DNA from: an uncultured Eubacteriales bacterium
GTDB lineage: Bacteria > Bacillota > Clostridia > Oscillospirales > UMGS1783
Length of the DNA stretch: 8,384 nucleotides
Assembly: GCA_905209135.1 (NCBI GenBank)
Contig: CAJLRT010000043.1
Coordinates: 1-8,384 of the forward strand
Direction of reading: 5' to 3'
The translations under genes and the position numbers were made by a program. The notes beneath the pieces were generated by a model. That model was given only the letters and a program-made list of their open reading frames with translations. It did not search any database and was not told the origin of the DNA. Each line of letters starts with the position of its first letter. Position 1 is the stretch's first letter. Below are positions 1 through 6,665 of the stretch, piece after piece.

Positions 1-54
1 CATAGCTAATGCCTGACGAGCAGTCAATCCTGCTGATCCTTCATAATCACCATC
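1..54. other. Contig-end segment that does not fit the adjacent gene (probable chimeric join)
   Basis: In the frame of the downstream AICAR transformylase these bases contain stops at 7-9 and 34-36 and no ATG, GTG or TTG after the second stop. From codon 55 onward the translation suddenly agrees with the family N-terminus (GCNPNQKPSRIF, normally preceded by a few residues ending in Tyr). The segment counts to about 45% GC, lower than the GC-rich gene it precedes. No Shine-Dalgarno site is seen before position 55 or before the ATG at 91. The reverse strand is open through the segment but the peptide is not one I recognise. I read it as an assembly or library chimera, or error-rich read end, rather than native upstream sequence; a real rearrangement cannot be excluded. 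Confidence 0.6.
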
Positions 55-1206
55 GGGTGCAACCCCAACCAGAAGCCCTCTAGAATCTTTATGAAAGACG
101 GCTCCGAGCTGCCAATCCGCGTTCTCAACGGCAAGCCCGGCTATATTAACTTTCTCGACGCGTTCAACAGCTGGCAGCTTGTCCGGGAGCTCAAGGAGGC
201 GACGGGCCTGCCCGCCGCGGCTTCGTTCAAGCATGTGAGCCCCGCCGGCGCGGCGGTTGCGGTGCCGCTGAGCGATACGCTGAAAAAGATCTATTTTGTA
301 GACGATATGGAGCTGACCCCGATCGCCACGGCGTACGCGCGCGCGCGCGGCGCGGACCGCATGTCCTCATACGGCGACTGGGCGGCCCTGTCCGATGTGT
401 GCGACAAGGCGACGGCGGCCATCCTTGCCCGCGAGGTCTCCGACGGCGTAATCGCGCCGGGCTATACCGAAGAGGCGATGGAGATTCTGCTGAAAAAGCG
501 CAAAGGCGGCTATAACATCGTGCAGATCGACCCGGAGTATGTTCCCGCGGAAATAGAGCTGAAAGACGTGTTCGGCGTTACCTTTGAGCAGGGGCGCAAC
601 AATCTGAAGATCGACAACGCGTTCCTCGGCGAGATTGTCACCAAAAACAAAGATCTGCCGCAGGACGCCGCGCGCGATCTTGTCATCGCCCTGATTACGC
701 TGAAATACACCCAGTCCAACTCCGTCTGCTACGCCGCGGGCGGGCAGGCCATCGGCGTTGGCGCGGGCCAGCAGTCGCGCATTCACTGCACGCGCCTTGC
801 CGGCAACAAAGCGGACATCTGGTATCTGCGCCAGCATCCGAAAGTCCTCGGCCTGCCGTTCAAGGCGGATATACGCCGCCCCGACCGCGACAACACGATC
901 GACGTATACCTGTCCGAGTATTTCATGGACGTGCTTGCGGACGGCGCCTGGGAGCAGTTCTTTACGGAAAAGCCGGCGGAGCTGACCCCCGCTGAAAAGC
1001 AGGAGTGGCTGCGCACTATGCAGGGCGTCTCCCTCGGTTCAGACGCATTCTTCCCGTTTGGGGACAATATCGAGCGCGCAAAGCGCAGCGGCGTCGCCTA
1101 TATCGCGCAGCCGGGCGGCTCTATCCGCGACGACCATGTGATCGACACCTGTGACAAGTACGGCATGGTCATGGCGTTTACAGGCCTGCGCCTGTTCCAC
1201 CACTAA
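55..1206 (+). CDS. purH: AICAR transformylase (phosphoribosylaminoimidazolecarboxamide formyltransferase), stand-alone, 5' partial
   Basis: Cytoplasmic enzyme that transfers a formyl group from 10-formyl-tetrahydrofolate to AICAR, giving FAICAR, the penultimate step of IMP synthesis. Counting from the ATG at 91, it shows the Lys-His catalytic pair in FKHVSPAG (K47, H48), YTQSNSVCYA (206-215), GQAIGVGAGQQSR (218-230), SDAFFPF (317-323), PGGSIRD (341-347) and the family ending FTGLRLFHH. The N-terminal IMP cyclohydrolase half of bifunctional PurH is absent. This is the short clostridial form (about 390 residues), which needs a separate IMP cyclohydrolase, often encoded just upstream in relatives (family knowledge). 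The homology runs 12 codons upstream of the ATG at 91, which has no ribosome-binding site, so that ATG is internal and the true start is lost at the contig end. It ends 20 bases before purD, so the two are probably one operon. The purH symbol covers only this half-activity. Confidence 0.93.
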   Translation, partial: GCNPNQKPSRIFMKDGSELPIRVLNGKPGYINFLDAFNSWQLVRELKEATGLPAAASFKHVSPAGAAVAVPLSDTLKKIYFVDDMELTPIATAYARARGADRMSSYGDWAALSDVCDKATAAILAREVSDGVIAPGYTEEAMEILLKKRKGGYNIVQIDPEYVPAEIELKDVFGVTFEQGRNNLKIDNAFLGEIVTKNKDLPQDAARDLVIALITLKYTQSNSVCYAAGGQAIGVGAGQQSRIHCTRLAGNKADIWYLRQHPKVLGLPFKADIRRPDRDNTIDVYLSEYFMDVLADGAWEQFFTEKPAELTPAEKQEWLRTMQGVSLGSDAFFPFGDNIERAKRSGVAYIAQPGGSIRDDHVIDTCDKYGMVMAFTGLRLFHH

Positions 1207-1226
1207 TCCATAAGGAGCACGATAAG

Positions 1227-2489
1227 ATGAACGTACTGGTGATTGGCGGCGGCGGAAGGGAGCATGCCATCATTAAAAAGCTGTCGGAGAGCAGGGAAAT
1301 CGGCGCGCTTTACTGCGCGCCCGGCAACGGCGGGATCGCGCAGAACGCGGTCTGCGTCGATATCAAAGCGACCGATATCCATGGCATTGTTGATTTCGCC
1401 ATTGAAAACAAGATCAACCTGGTAGTAGTCGCGCCGGATGATCCGCTTGCAATGGGCATGGTGGATCGGCTTCAGATGCACGGAATCAAGGCTTTCGGAC
1501 CTACCAAGGCCGCGGCGGAGATCGAGAGCAGCAAAGCTTTTGCAAAAAACCTGATGCGAAAATACAACATTCCCACCGCGGACTACGCCGTATTTGAGGA
1601 TTATGAAGCGGCGCGGGCATATATTGAGACGCGCCCCGCGCCGATGGTTGTCAAGGCGGACGGCTTGGCGCTTGGCAAGGGCGTGCTGATCTGCGAAACG
1701 CGCGAACAGGCGCTGGAGGCGGCGCAGTCCATGCTGCTTGAGAGCCGGTTTGGCAAGTCGGGCAGCCGGATTGTGGTCGAGGAGTTCATGACCGGGCCGG
1801 AAGTATCCGTACTGGCGTTTTGCGACGGGAAAACGGTTGTTCCCATGGTGTCGGCACAGGATCACAAGCGGGCTTTTGACGGCGACAGGGGGCTGAACAC
1901 CGGCGGGATGGGAACTTTCTCACCCAGCCGGGTGTACACGCCGCAGCTTGCCGAACAGTGTATGGAAACCATTTTCATTCCGACTGTCAGAGCCATGCAG
2001 CAGGAGGGACGGCCCTTTAAAGGCGTGCTTTATTTCGGGCTTATGCTTACGCCAGACGGTCCCAAGGTGCTGGAGTACAATGCGCGCTTTGGCGACCCGG
2101 AAACGCAGGTGGTGCTGCCGCGCCTGAAGTCGGATCTTCTGGAGATTTTCCTTGCCTGTATCGACGGGACGCTCGATCAGACTGAGGTCCTGTGGTACGA
2201 TAACGCCGCGGTATGCGTTGTAATGGCCAGCGGCGGGTACCCTGAGAAGTACCAGACGGGCTATCCAATCAGCGGCTTGAACGCCTTTGCCGGTTCGGAG
2301 GATGTTTTCGTCTACCATGCGGGCACAAAAAAGGCGGAGGACGGAACGCTCCGCACTGCGGGCGGCCGTGTGCTCGGCGTCACGGCTGTGGCGAAGAATC
2401 TGGACTGCGCGATAGAGAAGGCCTATGCGGCCGTCTCCCTCGTCTCGTTCCAGGACGCGCATTACCGCAGGGATATCGGCGTAAAATAA
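1227..2489 (+). CDS. purD: Phosphoribosylamine--glycine ligase (GAR synthetase)
   Basis: ATP-dependent ligase that joins glycine to 5-phosphoribosylamine, the second step of de novo purine synthesis; cytosolic. The 420 residues match the usual PurD length. In order: N-terminal pre-ATP-grasp domain with GGGGREHA (7-14); ATP-grasp domain with SSKAFAK (101-107), the nucleotide-binding VVKADGLALGKGV (141-153), the loop RAFDGDRGLNTGGMG (215-229) and the metal/substrate motif YNARFGDPETQ (284-294); C-terminal domain with ASGGYP (334-339). The usual GPE-x-PL element reads APDDPL (69-74), a mild variant. The ATG at 1227 is supported by AAGGAG at 1212-1217 with nine bases of spacing. It follows the AICAR transformylase by 20 bases and is the last gene of the purine operon, ending just before a strong hairpin terminator. 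Confidence 0.97.
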   Translation: MNVLVIGGGGREHAIIKKLSESREIGALYCAPGNGGIAQNAVCVDIKATDIHGIVDFAIENKINLVVVAPDDPLAMGMVDRLQMHGIKAFGPTKAAAEIESSKAFAKNLMRKYNIPTADYAVFEDYEAARAYIETRPAPMVVKADGLALGKGVLICETREQALEAAQSMLLESRFGKSGSRIVVEEFMTGPEVSVLAFCDGKTVVPMVSAQDHKRAFDGDRGLNTGGMGTFSPSRVYTPQLAEQCMETIFIPTVRAMQQEGRPFKGVLYFGLMLTPDGPKVLEYNARFGDPETQVVLPRLKSDLLEIFLACIDGTLDQTEVLWYDNAAVCVVMASGGYPEKYQTGYPISGLNAFAGSEDVFVYHAGTKKAEDGTLRTAGGRVLGVTAVAKNLDCAIEKAYAAVSLVSFQDAHYRRDIGVK

Positions 2490-2497
2490 CGAATAGC

Positions 2498-2536
2498 AAA
2501 AGGCCAGGAAGCCCACATGGCTTCCTGGCCTTTTTT
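2498..2536. terminator. Bidirectional intrinsic terminator between convergent purD and metA operons
   Basis: A perfect 13-bp stem (2501-2513 with 2519-2531), extended by A:T pairs, closes a CACAT loop and is followed on the plus strand by a run of six T. On the minus strand the hairpin is followed by four T (A at 2498-2501). It begins eight bases after the purD stop and sits about ten bases beyond the stop of the minus-strand gene at 2547, so it can end both transcripts. Efficiency should be better in the purD direction because of the longer T run. Confidence 0.93.
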
Positions 2537-2546
2537 ACAGCTCCAA

Positions 2547-3143
2547 TCAATAATCGCTCAGCCACTCCGTGAGCATTTCATCCGACCAGTAGGCGGCCGG
2601 CAATACCATTGAGGCGGTTGTCTTTTCCGGAAGAACGAGCATGGGGAAGAAACCGCGGAGCAGCAGGGGGCGGGGCAAATGCGGCCGGTAAATATAAACC
2701 GTTGTCATATACGTATCTTTCTGGTAGCACAGATCCTTTGGAAGGAGCATATTCTGCCTGCGGTGGGACCTGCCGGTCAGTTCGCGCAGAACCGCCTTGT
2801 GATCTTCCGGCAGCTCCGCCTGTTTCTCATCCTGCAGCCGGGCAACGCGGATTGCAACTTCGGCGAGCAGGTTGGGGAACTCGTCAAACACTTCGTCCTC
2901 ACTGAATACAACGGTGGCTTCGCACACATCGTTTCCCTTTTCATATATGCTTTTATGCGCGTCCACAACGCAGGCATAGGCAATGCGCCCCTCGTCATAG
3001 AGCAATTTCTGGTCGCGGGCGGCAACGAGCAGGGGATGGTCTTCGGCCAGCCCCCGGGGAAAGGGGATTCGGTTGCGCCGCTTTTCAAAAAAGGAGAACT
3101 TGCCCCGGTGCTGTTCATAGAGTTTACGCGTTTCAACGATCAT
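2547..3143 (-). CDS. Protein of unknown function, second gene of the metA operon
   Basis: I do not recognise this 198-residue protein. It is predicted soluble: no signal peptide and no convincing membrane helix. The N-terminus is basic (KLYEQHRGKFSFFEKRRNR, residues 7-25), the middle (about 74-122) is acidic and probably helical, a His/Arg cluster (TGRSHRRQ) lies at 123-130, and the C-terminus is hydrophobic and proline-rich (about 147-183) with YWSDEMLTEWL at 185-195. The ATG is supported by GAGGTG (complement of 3152-3157) nine bases upstream. It starts 18 bases after the metA stop on the same strand with no promoter or terminator between, so it is probably co-transcribed with metA; that is the only clue to its role. 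Codon use looks like its neighbours. The reading frame is clearly real (long, SD-led, flanked by a terminator); the function is open. Confidence 0.85.
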   Translation of the reverse strand: MIVETRKLYEQHRGKFSFFEKRRNRIPFPRGLAEDHPLLVAARDQKLLYDEGRIAYACVVDAHKSIYEKGNDVCEATVVFSEDEVFDEFPNLLAEVAIRVARLQDEKQAELPEDHKAVLRELTGRSHRRQNMLLPKDLCYQKDTYMTTVYIYRPHLPRPLLLRGFFPMLVLPEKTTASMVLPAAYWSDEMLTEWLSDY

Positions 3144-3161
3144 ATCGGTTCACACCTCATG

Positions 3162-4088
3162 TTATTCAGGAATCTCATCCAGCTCGTCCAGGTCGTAAGG
3201 GGTCGTCTGGTACACAAAATTGAGCCAGTTTACATAGAGCAGATTCGCGTGCGCCTTCCAGGACTGCACTGGTTCTTTGGCCGGATCATCATCGATGAAA
3301 TAGTGTTCCGGGACCTGGATGTCCATGCCTTTGTCTAAATCGCGGAAATACTCTTTTGCCAGCGTGTCTTTATCGTATTCGGAATGGCCGGTGACAAAGA
3401 CCTGCCGCCCCCTGTGCGCCGCGGCGATATACAGTCCGGCCTTCGGGGAGGAGGCGAGAATTTCGAGCCGGGGTACTTTCTGAACGTCCTCTAGGCGCGT
3501 TTCCGTGTGGCGCGAATGCGGCGCGTAGAAATACTCGTCAAACCCGCGCAGCAGCATATGCTTCGGCTTGTGAATGGAGTGCTCAAATACGCCGAACACC
3601 TTTTTCGGTACGGTATATTTGGGAACGCCGTAATGGTAGTACATCCCCGCCTGCGCGCCCCAGCAGATGTGGAAAGTAGAAAATACGTTTTTTCGCGACC
3701 ACTGGAAAATATCTTTGAGCTCGTCCCAGTAATCCACATCCTCAAACGCCATCATTTCCACCGGCGCGCCGGTTATGATCAGCCCGTCGAACTTGAGGTC
3801 TTTTACATCGTCAAACGTCTTGTAAAAACTCATCAGATGCTCGATGGCGGTGTGCTTTGCCTGGTAGCTTCCGGTCTGGAGAAATTCCGGTTCCACCTGC
3901 AGGGGCGAATTGCCCAGCAGGCGCAGAAGCTGCGTCTCGGTTTCAATTTTTGTGGGCATCAGGTTTAAAATGGCAATTTTCAGCGGACGGATATCCTGTG
4001 TCATAGCCCGCTGTTCAGCCATAACAAATATATTTTCGTTTTCAAGTATTTCCCTTGCAGGCAGCTTGTCTGGAATTTTAATCGGCAT
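3162..4088 (-). CDS. metA: Homoserine O-acyltransferase (MetA family), predicted acetyl-CoA-dependent
   Basis: Activates the hydroxyl of L-homoserine by acylation, the first committed step of methionine synthesis; cytosolic, class-I glutamine-amidotransferase-like fold. The 308 residues align without gaps to E. coli numbering at the key sites: nucleophile Cys142 in [10 protein letters not shown], His235 and Glu237 in TGHSEYD, and Glu111 in TGAPVE. Family work on the Bacillus cereus enzyme linked Glu at 111 to acetyl-CoA and Gly to succinyl-CoA, so this is predicted to be a homoserine O-acetyltransferase despite the frequent 'succinyltransferase' label. The ATG has AGGAGA (complement of 4096-4101) seven bases upstream. 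A sigma-A-like promoter lies at 4118-4146. A gene of unknown function follows 18 bases downstream. No S-box riboswitch fits the short leader. Confidence 0.97.
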   Translation of the reverse strand: MPIKIPDKLPAREILENENIFVMAEQRAMTQDIRPLKIAILNLMPTKIETETQLLRLLGNSPLQVEPEFLQTGSYQAKHTAIEHLMSFYKTFDDVKDLKFDGLIITGAPVEMMAFEDVDYWDELKDIFQWSRKNVFSTFHICWGAQAGMYYHYGVPKYTVPKKVFGVFEHSIHKPKHMLLRGFDEYFYAPHSRHTETRLEDVQKVPRLEILASSPKAGLYIAAAHRGRQVFVTGHSEYDKDTLAKEYFRDLDKGMDIQVPEHYFIDDDPAKEPVQSWKAHANLLYVNWLNFVYQTTPYDLDELDEIPE

Positions 4089-4100
4089 GGTTTTGTCTCC

Positions 4101-4139
4101 TACGCAATAATATTACTATTGTAACAAAATTACGCAATA
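4101..4139. repeat. Direct repeat TACGCAATA flanking the metA -10 box
   Basis: The nonamer TACGCAATA occurs at 4101-4109 and again at 4131-4139, exactly 30 bases apart, on either side of the metA -10 hexamer (4118-4123). A degenerate copy in the opposite orientation (ATTGCGCG) is at 4161-4168. The position over the core promoter and transcription start, and the whole-number near-helical period (about three turns), suggest a repressor operator, but no named regulator can be assigned. Confidence 0.45.
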
Positions 4140-4146
4140 GAATCAA
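4118..4146 (-). promoter_or_regulatory. Sigma-A-type promoter of metA
   Basis: On the minus strand, TTGATT (complement of 4141-4146) and TACAAT (complement of 4118-4123) are separated by exactly 17 bases. The -10 matches the consensus at five of six positions. The predicted start falls about 20 bases upstream of the metA ATG, leaving a short leader that contains the AGGAGA ribosome-binding site but no room for a riboswitch. Confidence 0.7.
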
Positions 4147-4204
4147 GAGCCCGCAGTGAAATTGCGCGTGGTAAGGCCGGGCGTGCGCCTGTTGTAATAG
4201 CAAT

Positions 4205-4230
4205 CGGCGCCGCAGTTTTCTGCGGCGCCG
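4205..4230 (-). terminator. GC-rich hairpin after dpaB, probable terminator with weak T tract
   Basis: A perfect 11-bp stem (CGGCGCCGCAG at 4205-4215 with its complement at 4220-4230) closes a TTTT loop, starting four bases after the dpaB stop. The minus-strand sequence that follows (ATTGCTATTAC) is AT-rich but has no real T run, so termination may be partial or factor-assisted. Its place at the end of the dpaA-dpaB pair and before the metA promoter supports the terminator reading. Confidence 0.6.
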
Positions 4231-4234
4231 TCTG

Positions 4235-4810
4235 TCATTCTATAATCGGTTGTAATTGCACACCCTTGAGCGCTGCGGTTGTCGTCTGCAGGATTTTATC
4301 CATGTTTGCAACAAGGGAAGTTGGTTTTCCAGCGGGATCGTCCTGGCTATACGGGACGAAATATATGTTCTTGGTATTGAGCAGTGTTCCGATATTTCTG
4401 CTGCTTGCCGCCAGGCCGTCGTTCGTGGAGAGTGCGAGTACGACCGGGCGCCGGTTGCGCAGATGGGCCTTCACAGCCATGGTGACGCTGGTGTCGGTAA
4501 TGCCGCAGGCCAGTTTTCCCAGGGTATTGCCGGTACAGGGGGCTACGACGATAATGTCCAGCAGCTTTTTGGGGCCGATGGGTTCAGCGTCTTTAATGGT
4601 ATGGATGACCGGGCGGCCGGTCATGTTTTCCAAAGTCTCCGCGAACTCCTTTGCCGTGCCGAAACGGGTGTCAGTCGAGTAAGCTGTTTCAGACATAATC
4701 GGCCATATATCAAAACCTGCGTCCAACAAACGCTGGACCTGCGGTATTACTGCTTTGAATGTGCAAAACGAACCGCACAGCGCAAACCCGGCGGTTCCTT
4801 TGTCGCTCAT
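4235..4810 (-). CDS. dpaB: Dipicolinate synthase subunit B (flavoprotein)
   Basis: Second subunit (SpoVFB) of the enzyme that oxidises a dihydrodipicolinate-pathway intermediate to dipicolinic acid, accumulated with calcium in the spore core; acts in the mother cell. The 191-residue product belongs to the flavoprotein (phosphopantothenoylcysteine-decarboxylase-like) fold: N-terminal GFALCGSFCTF, then APCTGNTLGKLA at about 90-101, VVLALSTNDGLAAS at about 124-137 and NIYFVPYSQDDP further on, all characteristic of SpoVFB. A longer start at 4816 overlaps dpaA by ATGA but lies only one base from AGGAGG (complement of 4818-4823); the ATG at 4808-4810 has the normal seven-base spacing, so I prefer it. 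It follows dpaA by two bases and is surely translated with it. A hairpin follows directly. Confidence 0.95.
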   Translation of the reverse strand: MSDKGTAGFALCGSFCTFKAVIPQVQRLLDAGFDIWPIMSETAYSTDTRFGTAKEFAETLENMTGRPVIHTIKDAEPIGPKKLLDIIVVAPCTGNTLGKLACGITDTSVTMAVKAHLRNRRPVVLALSTNDGLAASSRNIGTLLNTKNIYFVPYSQDDPAGKPTSLVANMDKILQTTTAALKGVQLQPIIE

Positions 4811-4812
4811 CC

Positions 4813-5688
4813 TCATTCCTCCTCGTTTATAATATTGAATATGGCGGTTTTGATGATTTCACCGGAAGTTACTGGCGCGACTTTCCCAGGCAGGGAAAGG
4901 GCCCAGATGACCTTGAGATTCAGCATCGCAGCGGCGCTGAAATCAATCCCGCCCGGTTTGGATGCGAGGTCGATCATCAGCGTATTTGCCGGAATCTGTT
5001 CGAGGATATGCGCGTCAAACAGCAGGGTAGGGATGGTGTTGATAATGACGTCATAGCGGCCGACGAGGTTTTCCCGCCGCTGAATTTGCAGCGGTTTGTA
5101 ACCGCTTGCCTTGATCCATGCAAGCGACTCTACGCTGCGCGCGGCTACGGCTACGTCTGCGCCGAGAGCGCCAAGGCGCTGTGCCAGAACTTTGCCGATA
5201 CGTCCGTAACCAGTGATCAGGCATTTGCTGCGCTGTACGGTGATCGGCAGTTCTTCCATCATAATCTGAATCGTCCCCTCCGCGGTAGGCACGGCGTTTT
5301 CCACTGCGAGTTCTTCGCGCAGAAAGTAGTCGACGGCTTTGCATCCCTTTTGCAGCGCGTGCGTATAAACGGACGCGCCGAGCTTTCCGCCCACAAGCAA
5401 CTGGTTTGGCTGCAGGGAGGCGTACAGGTCTTCCAGCGTCATCAGAGTGTCCGCATATGGCGCTGTAATCAAAAGGTCGTCGGAGCTGTAAGGGAGCCCC
5501 AGTATGACGCAGTCGGCATTGCGGACTGCGGTTTCCAGGTCTGAGCAGATTACGGTATTATCAAAATCCTCTTCGCAATTTTCGAAGCCGCATATGTTCA
5601 CTCTGTAATTCTCTGCGGCGAGCATTTGTATGAGTTTTACCTGCCGCATGTCGCCGCCGACGACGCCAAAAATATAATCCTTATCCAT
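4813..5688 (-). CDS. dpaA: Dipicolinate synthase subunit A (NAD(P)-binding)
   Basis: First subunit (SpoVFA) of dipicolinate synthase, branching from the lysine/diaminopimelate pathway to make dipicolinic acid in the sporulating mother cell. The 291 residues match the family length. The N-terminal DpaA domain begins FGVVGGDMRQVKLIQML (7-23), with NAVPTAEGTIQI at 131-142; the Rossmann domain carries GYGRIG (160-165) after a hydrophobic strand (CLITG), then INTIPTLLF (216-224), LASKPGGIDF (241-250) and ALSLPGKVAPVTSGEII (263-279). The start has GGAGG (complement of 5697-5701) eight bases upstream and a candidate sigma-K-type promoter just before it. dpaB follows immediately. In Bacillus subtilis spoVF lies beside asd and dapG; here no lysine-pathway gene is adjacent, so the pair stands alone. 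Confidence 0.96.
   Translation of the reverse strand: MDKDYIFGVVGGDMRQVKLIQMLAAENYRVNICGFENCEEDFDNTVICSDLETAVRNADCVILGLPYSSDDLLITAPYADTLMTLEDLYASLQPNQLLVGGKLGASVYTHALQKGCKAVDYFLREELAVENAVPTAEGTIQIMMEELPITVQRSKCLITGYGRIGKVLAQRLGALGADVAVAARSVESLAWIKASGYKPLQIQRRENLVGRYDVIINTIPTLLFDAHILEQIPANTLMIDLASKPGGIDFSAAAMLNLKVIWALSLPGKVAPVTSGEIIKTAIFNIINEEE
4818..4823 (-). promoter_or_regulatory. Ribosome-binding site that decides the dpaB start
   Basis: AGGAGG on the minus strand lies inside the last codons of dpaA. It is one base from the ATG at 4814-4816 but seven bases from the ATG at 4808-4810. The normal spacing makes the inner ATG the likely start, shortening dpaB by two residues and replacing a 4-base overlap with a 2-base gap. 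Confidence 0.75.
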
Positions 5689-5717
5689 TTACCGGTCCTC
5701 CACATTCAATCTATTAT

Positions 5718-5744
5718 TATTGTATGACCGGCAGTATGAAGTGT
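5718..5744 (-). promoter_or_regulatory. Candidate sigma-K-type sporulation promoter of dpaAB
   Basis: The minus strand carries CATACAATA (complement of 5718-5726), a full match to the sigma-K -10 pattern CATANNNTA, with AC (complement of 5743-5744) 16 bases upstream, as expected for the short sigma-K -35. The site lies 29 bases upstream of the dpaA start codon, before its ribosome-binding site. B. subtilis spoVF is a sigma-K gene (established). The same -10 also fits sigma-E (CATACANT), but no ATA lies at the sigma-E -35 distance. A sigma-A reading (TTGCAC, 18 bases, TACAAT) is possible with a weak -35. Confidence 0.6.
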
Positions 5745-5760
5745 GCAAGGAGAATCGCTG

Positions 5761-5790
5761 AAAAAAGGCGCCGGATATTCCGGCGCCTTT
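5761..5790 (-). terminator. Intrinsic terminator after the M15 peptidase operon
   Basis: A perfect stem (5764-5774 with 5780-5790, GC core GGCGCCGG) closes an ATATT loop. On the minus strand it is followed by a T run (the A tract at 5761-5766). It starts 18 bases after the stop of the M15 peptidase gene and separates that operon from the dpaA promoter. Confidence 0.88.
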
Positions 5791-5808
5791 GCTGGTTTTT
5801 CGTGTGTT

Positions 5809-6663
5809 TCAGCCCTCGTATAACTGCAGAAGATATTCTTCCATGCACAGGCCGCTGGCCTTGATTTTCTCCGCCATTTCAACGCCGACCCACCGCACGT
5901 GCCAGGGCTCGTACTTGATTTTTGTGACGTCCTCTTTATCTTTAGGATAACGGAGGATAAAGCCGTAGTCCGTCATATGCTCGTCCATCCAGCGGTATTC
6001 TTCCGTCTGGTCGTACTCCTGGTACAGCGTGCCGGACGCATCGGTAATATCCAGCGTAAGGCCAAGATGATGTTCGCTGCTGCCGGGGTAGGCAATGCCG
6101 CGCGCGGTGGCTGCGATTGCGTCCTCATGGCTGAGGCCTTTGTTCATCTGGCGCTCTACTTCGTTGTTAAACAGCTTTTCCTGGAACGTGAGTTCGCGGT
6201 AACCGGATATGACGTTCAGATATACGCCGTCCGCCTCCGCGGCCGCCAGCATCTCTTTGACGGTGTCGTAAATGCGCACATCCACGCCGTTGTCCTTGAT
6301 ATACTCCAGTTCTAGCTGGAGATCCTCTGAAATCGTGTACGCAGGATTCAGTATCTGGGTCCACATGTCCTCCAGGGGCAGATCAGCCGGTATGACGCGG
6401 GGCACGCCCGGTTCACCGAGGTATGCGAGCGGATTTTCAGCGGAGTAGGGAGCCGGTGCGGAAGACGATGCGGAGGCGGAAGAAGAGGGCACTGTGTCAA
6501 CAGTAGCGGATGAGCTTTGGTTGGTAGTAGACGAACTGTTCATTTTGTTTTCTTTCCTCGCTTCAATTACAAAATATCCAATCGTGACTCCGATGAGTAC
6601 GAGCACGATAAAAGTGAGCGAAACGACAAACCAGATATTCGGATGTTTTTTACGGCGGGACAT
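5809..6663 (-). CDS. Membrane-anchored M15 family D,D-carboxypeptidase (VanY-like)
   Basis: Zinc peptidase predicted to trim the terminal D-Ala of peptidoglycan peptides on the outer face of the membrane. The 284 residues comprise a short basic cytoplasmic tail (RRKKH), one membrane helix (about 10-33, uncleaved anchor likely), a Ser/Thr-rich linker (43-72), then the M15B domain: SGYR at 153-156 with Gln161, zinc ligands His198 and Asp205 in SEHHLGLTLD (196-205), and catalytic/zinc residues Glu252 and His255 in EPWHVRWVG. All key residues are present, so it should be active. GGAGG (complement of 6671-6675), inside the end of the preceding gene, is seven bases from the ATG. It follows the shikimate-kinase-like gene by two bases and is the last gene of the operon before a strong terminator. 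Exact substrate (D,D versus L,D) is not decidable from sequence. Confidence 0.93.
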   Translation of the reverse strand: MSRRKKHPNIWFVVSLTFIVLVLIGVTIGYFVIEARKENKMNSSSTTNQSSSATVDTVPSSSASASSSAPAPYSAENPLAYLGEPGVPRVIPADLPLEDMWTQILNPAYTISEDLQLELEYIKDNGVDVRIYDTVKEMLAAAEADGVYLNVISGYRELTFQEKLFNNEVERQMNKGLSHEDAIAATARGIAYPGSSEHHLGLTLDITDASGTLYQEYDQTEEYRWMDEHMTDYGFILRYPKDKEDVTKIKYEPWHVRWVGVEMAEKIKASGLCMEEYLLQLYEG

Positions 6664-6665
6664 TG

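Noticed and set aside
1..93. Open minus-strand frame across the 5' end, as a fragment of another gene
   Set aside because: Its right half is antisense to conserved AICAR transformylase codons, and the remaining ~18 codons are too short to identify.
336..349. Alternating CG run (14 bases), a possible Z-DNA or simple repeat element
   Set aside because: It encodes ARARGA in frame in the AICAR transformylase and is explained by GC-rich Arg/Ala codons.
4089..4234. Possible SAM (S-box) or T-box riboswitch before metA
   Set aside because: The promoter lies about 20-30 bases from the start codon, so the leader is too short, and the only hairpin in the gap belongs to the end of dpaB.
4256..5544. Plus-strand open frames opposite dpaA and dpaB
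   Set aside because: No homology-like motifs and no Shine-Dalgarno site; the minus-strand genes account for the sequence fully.
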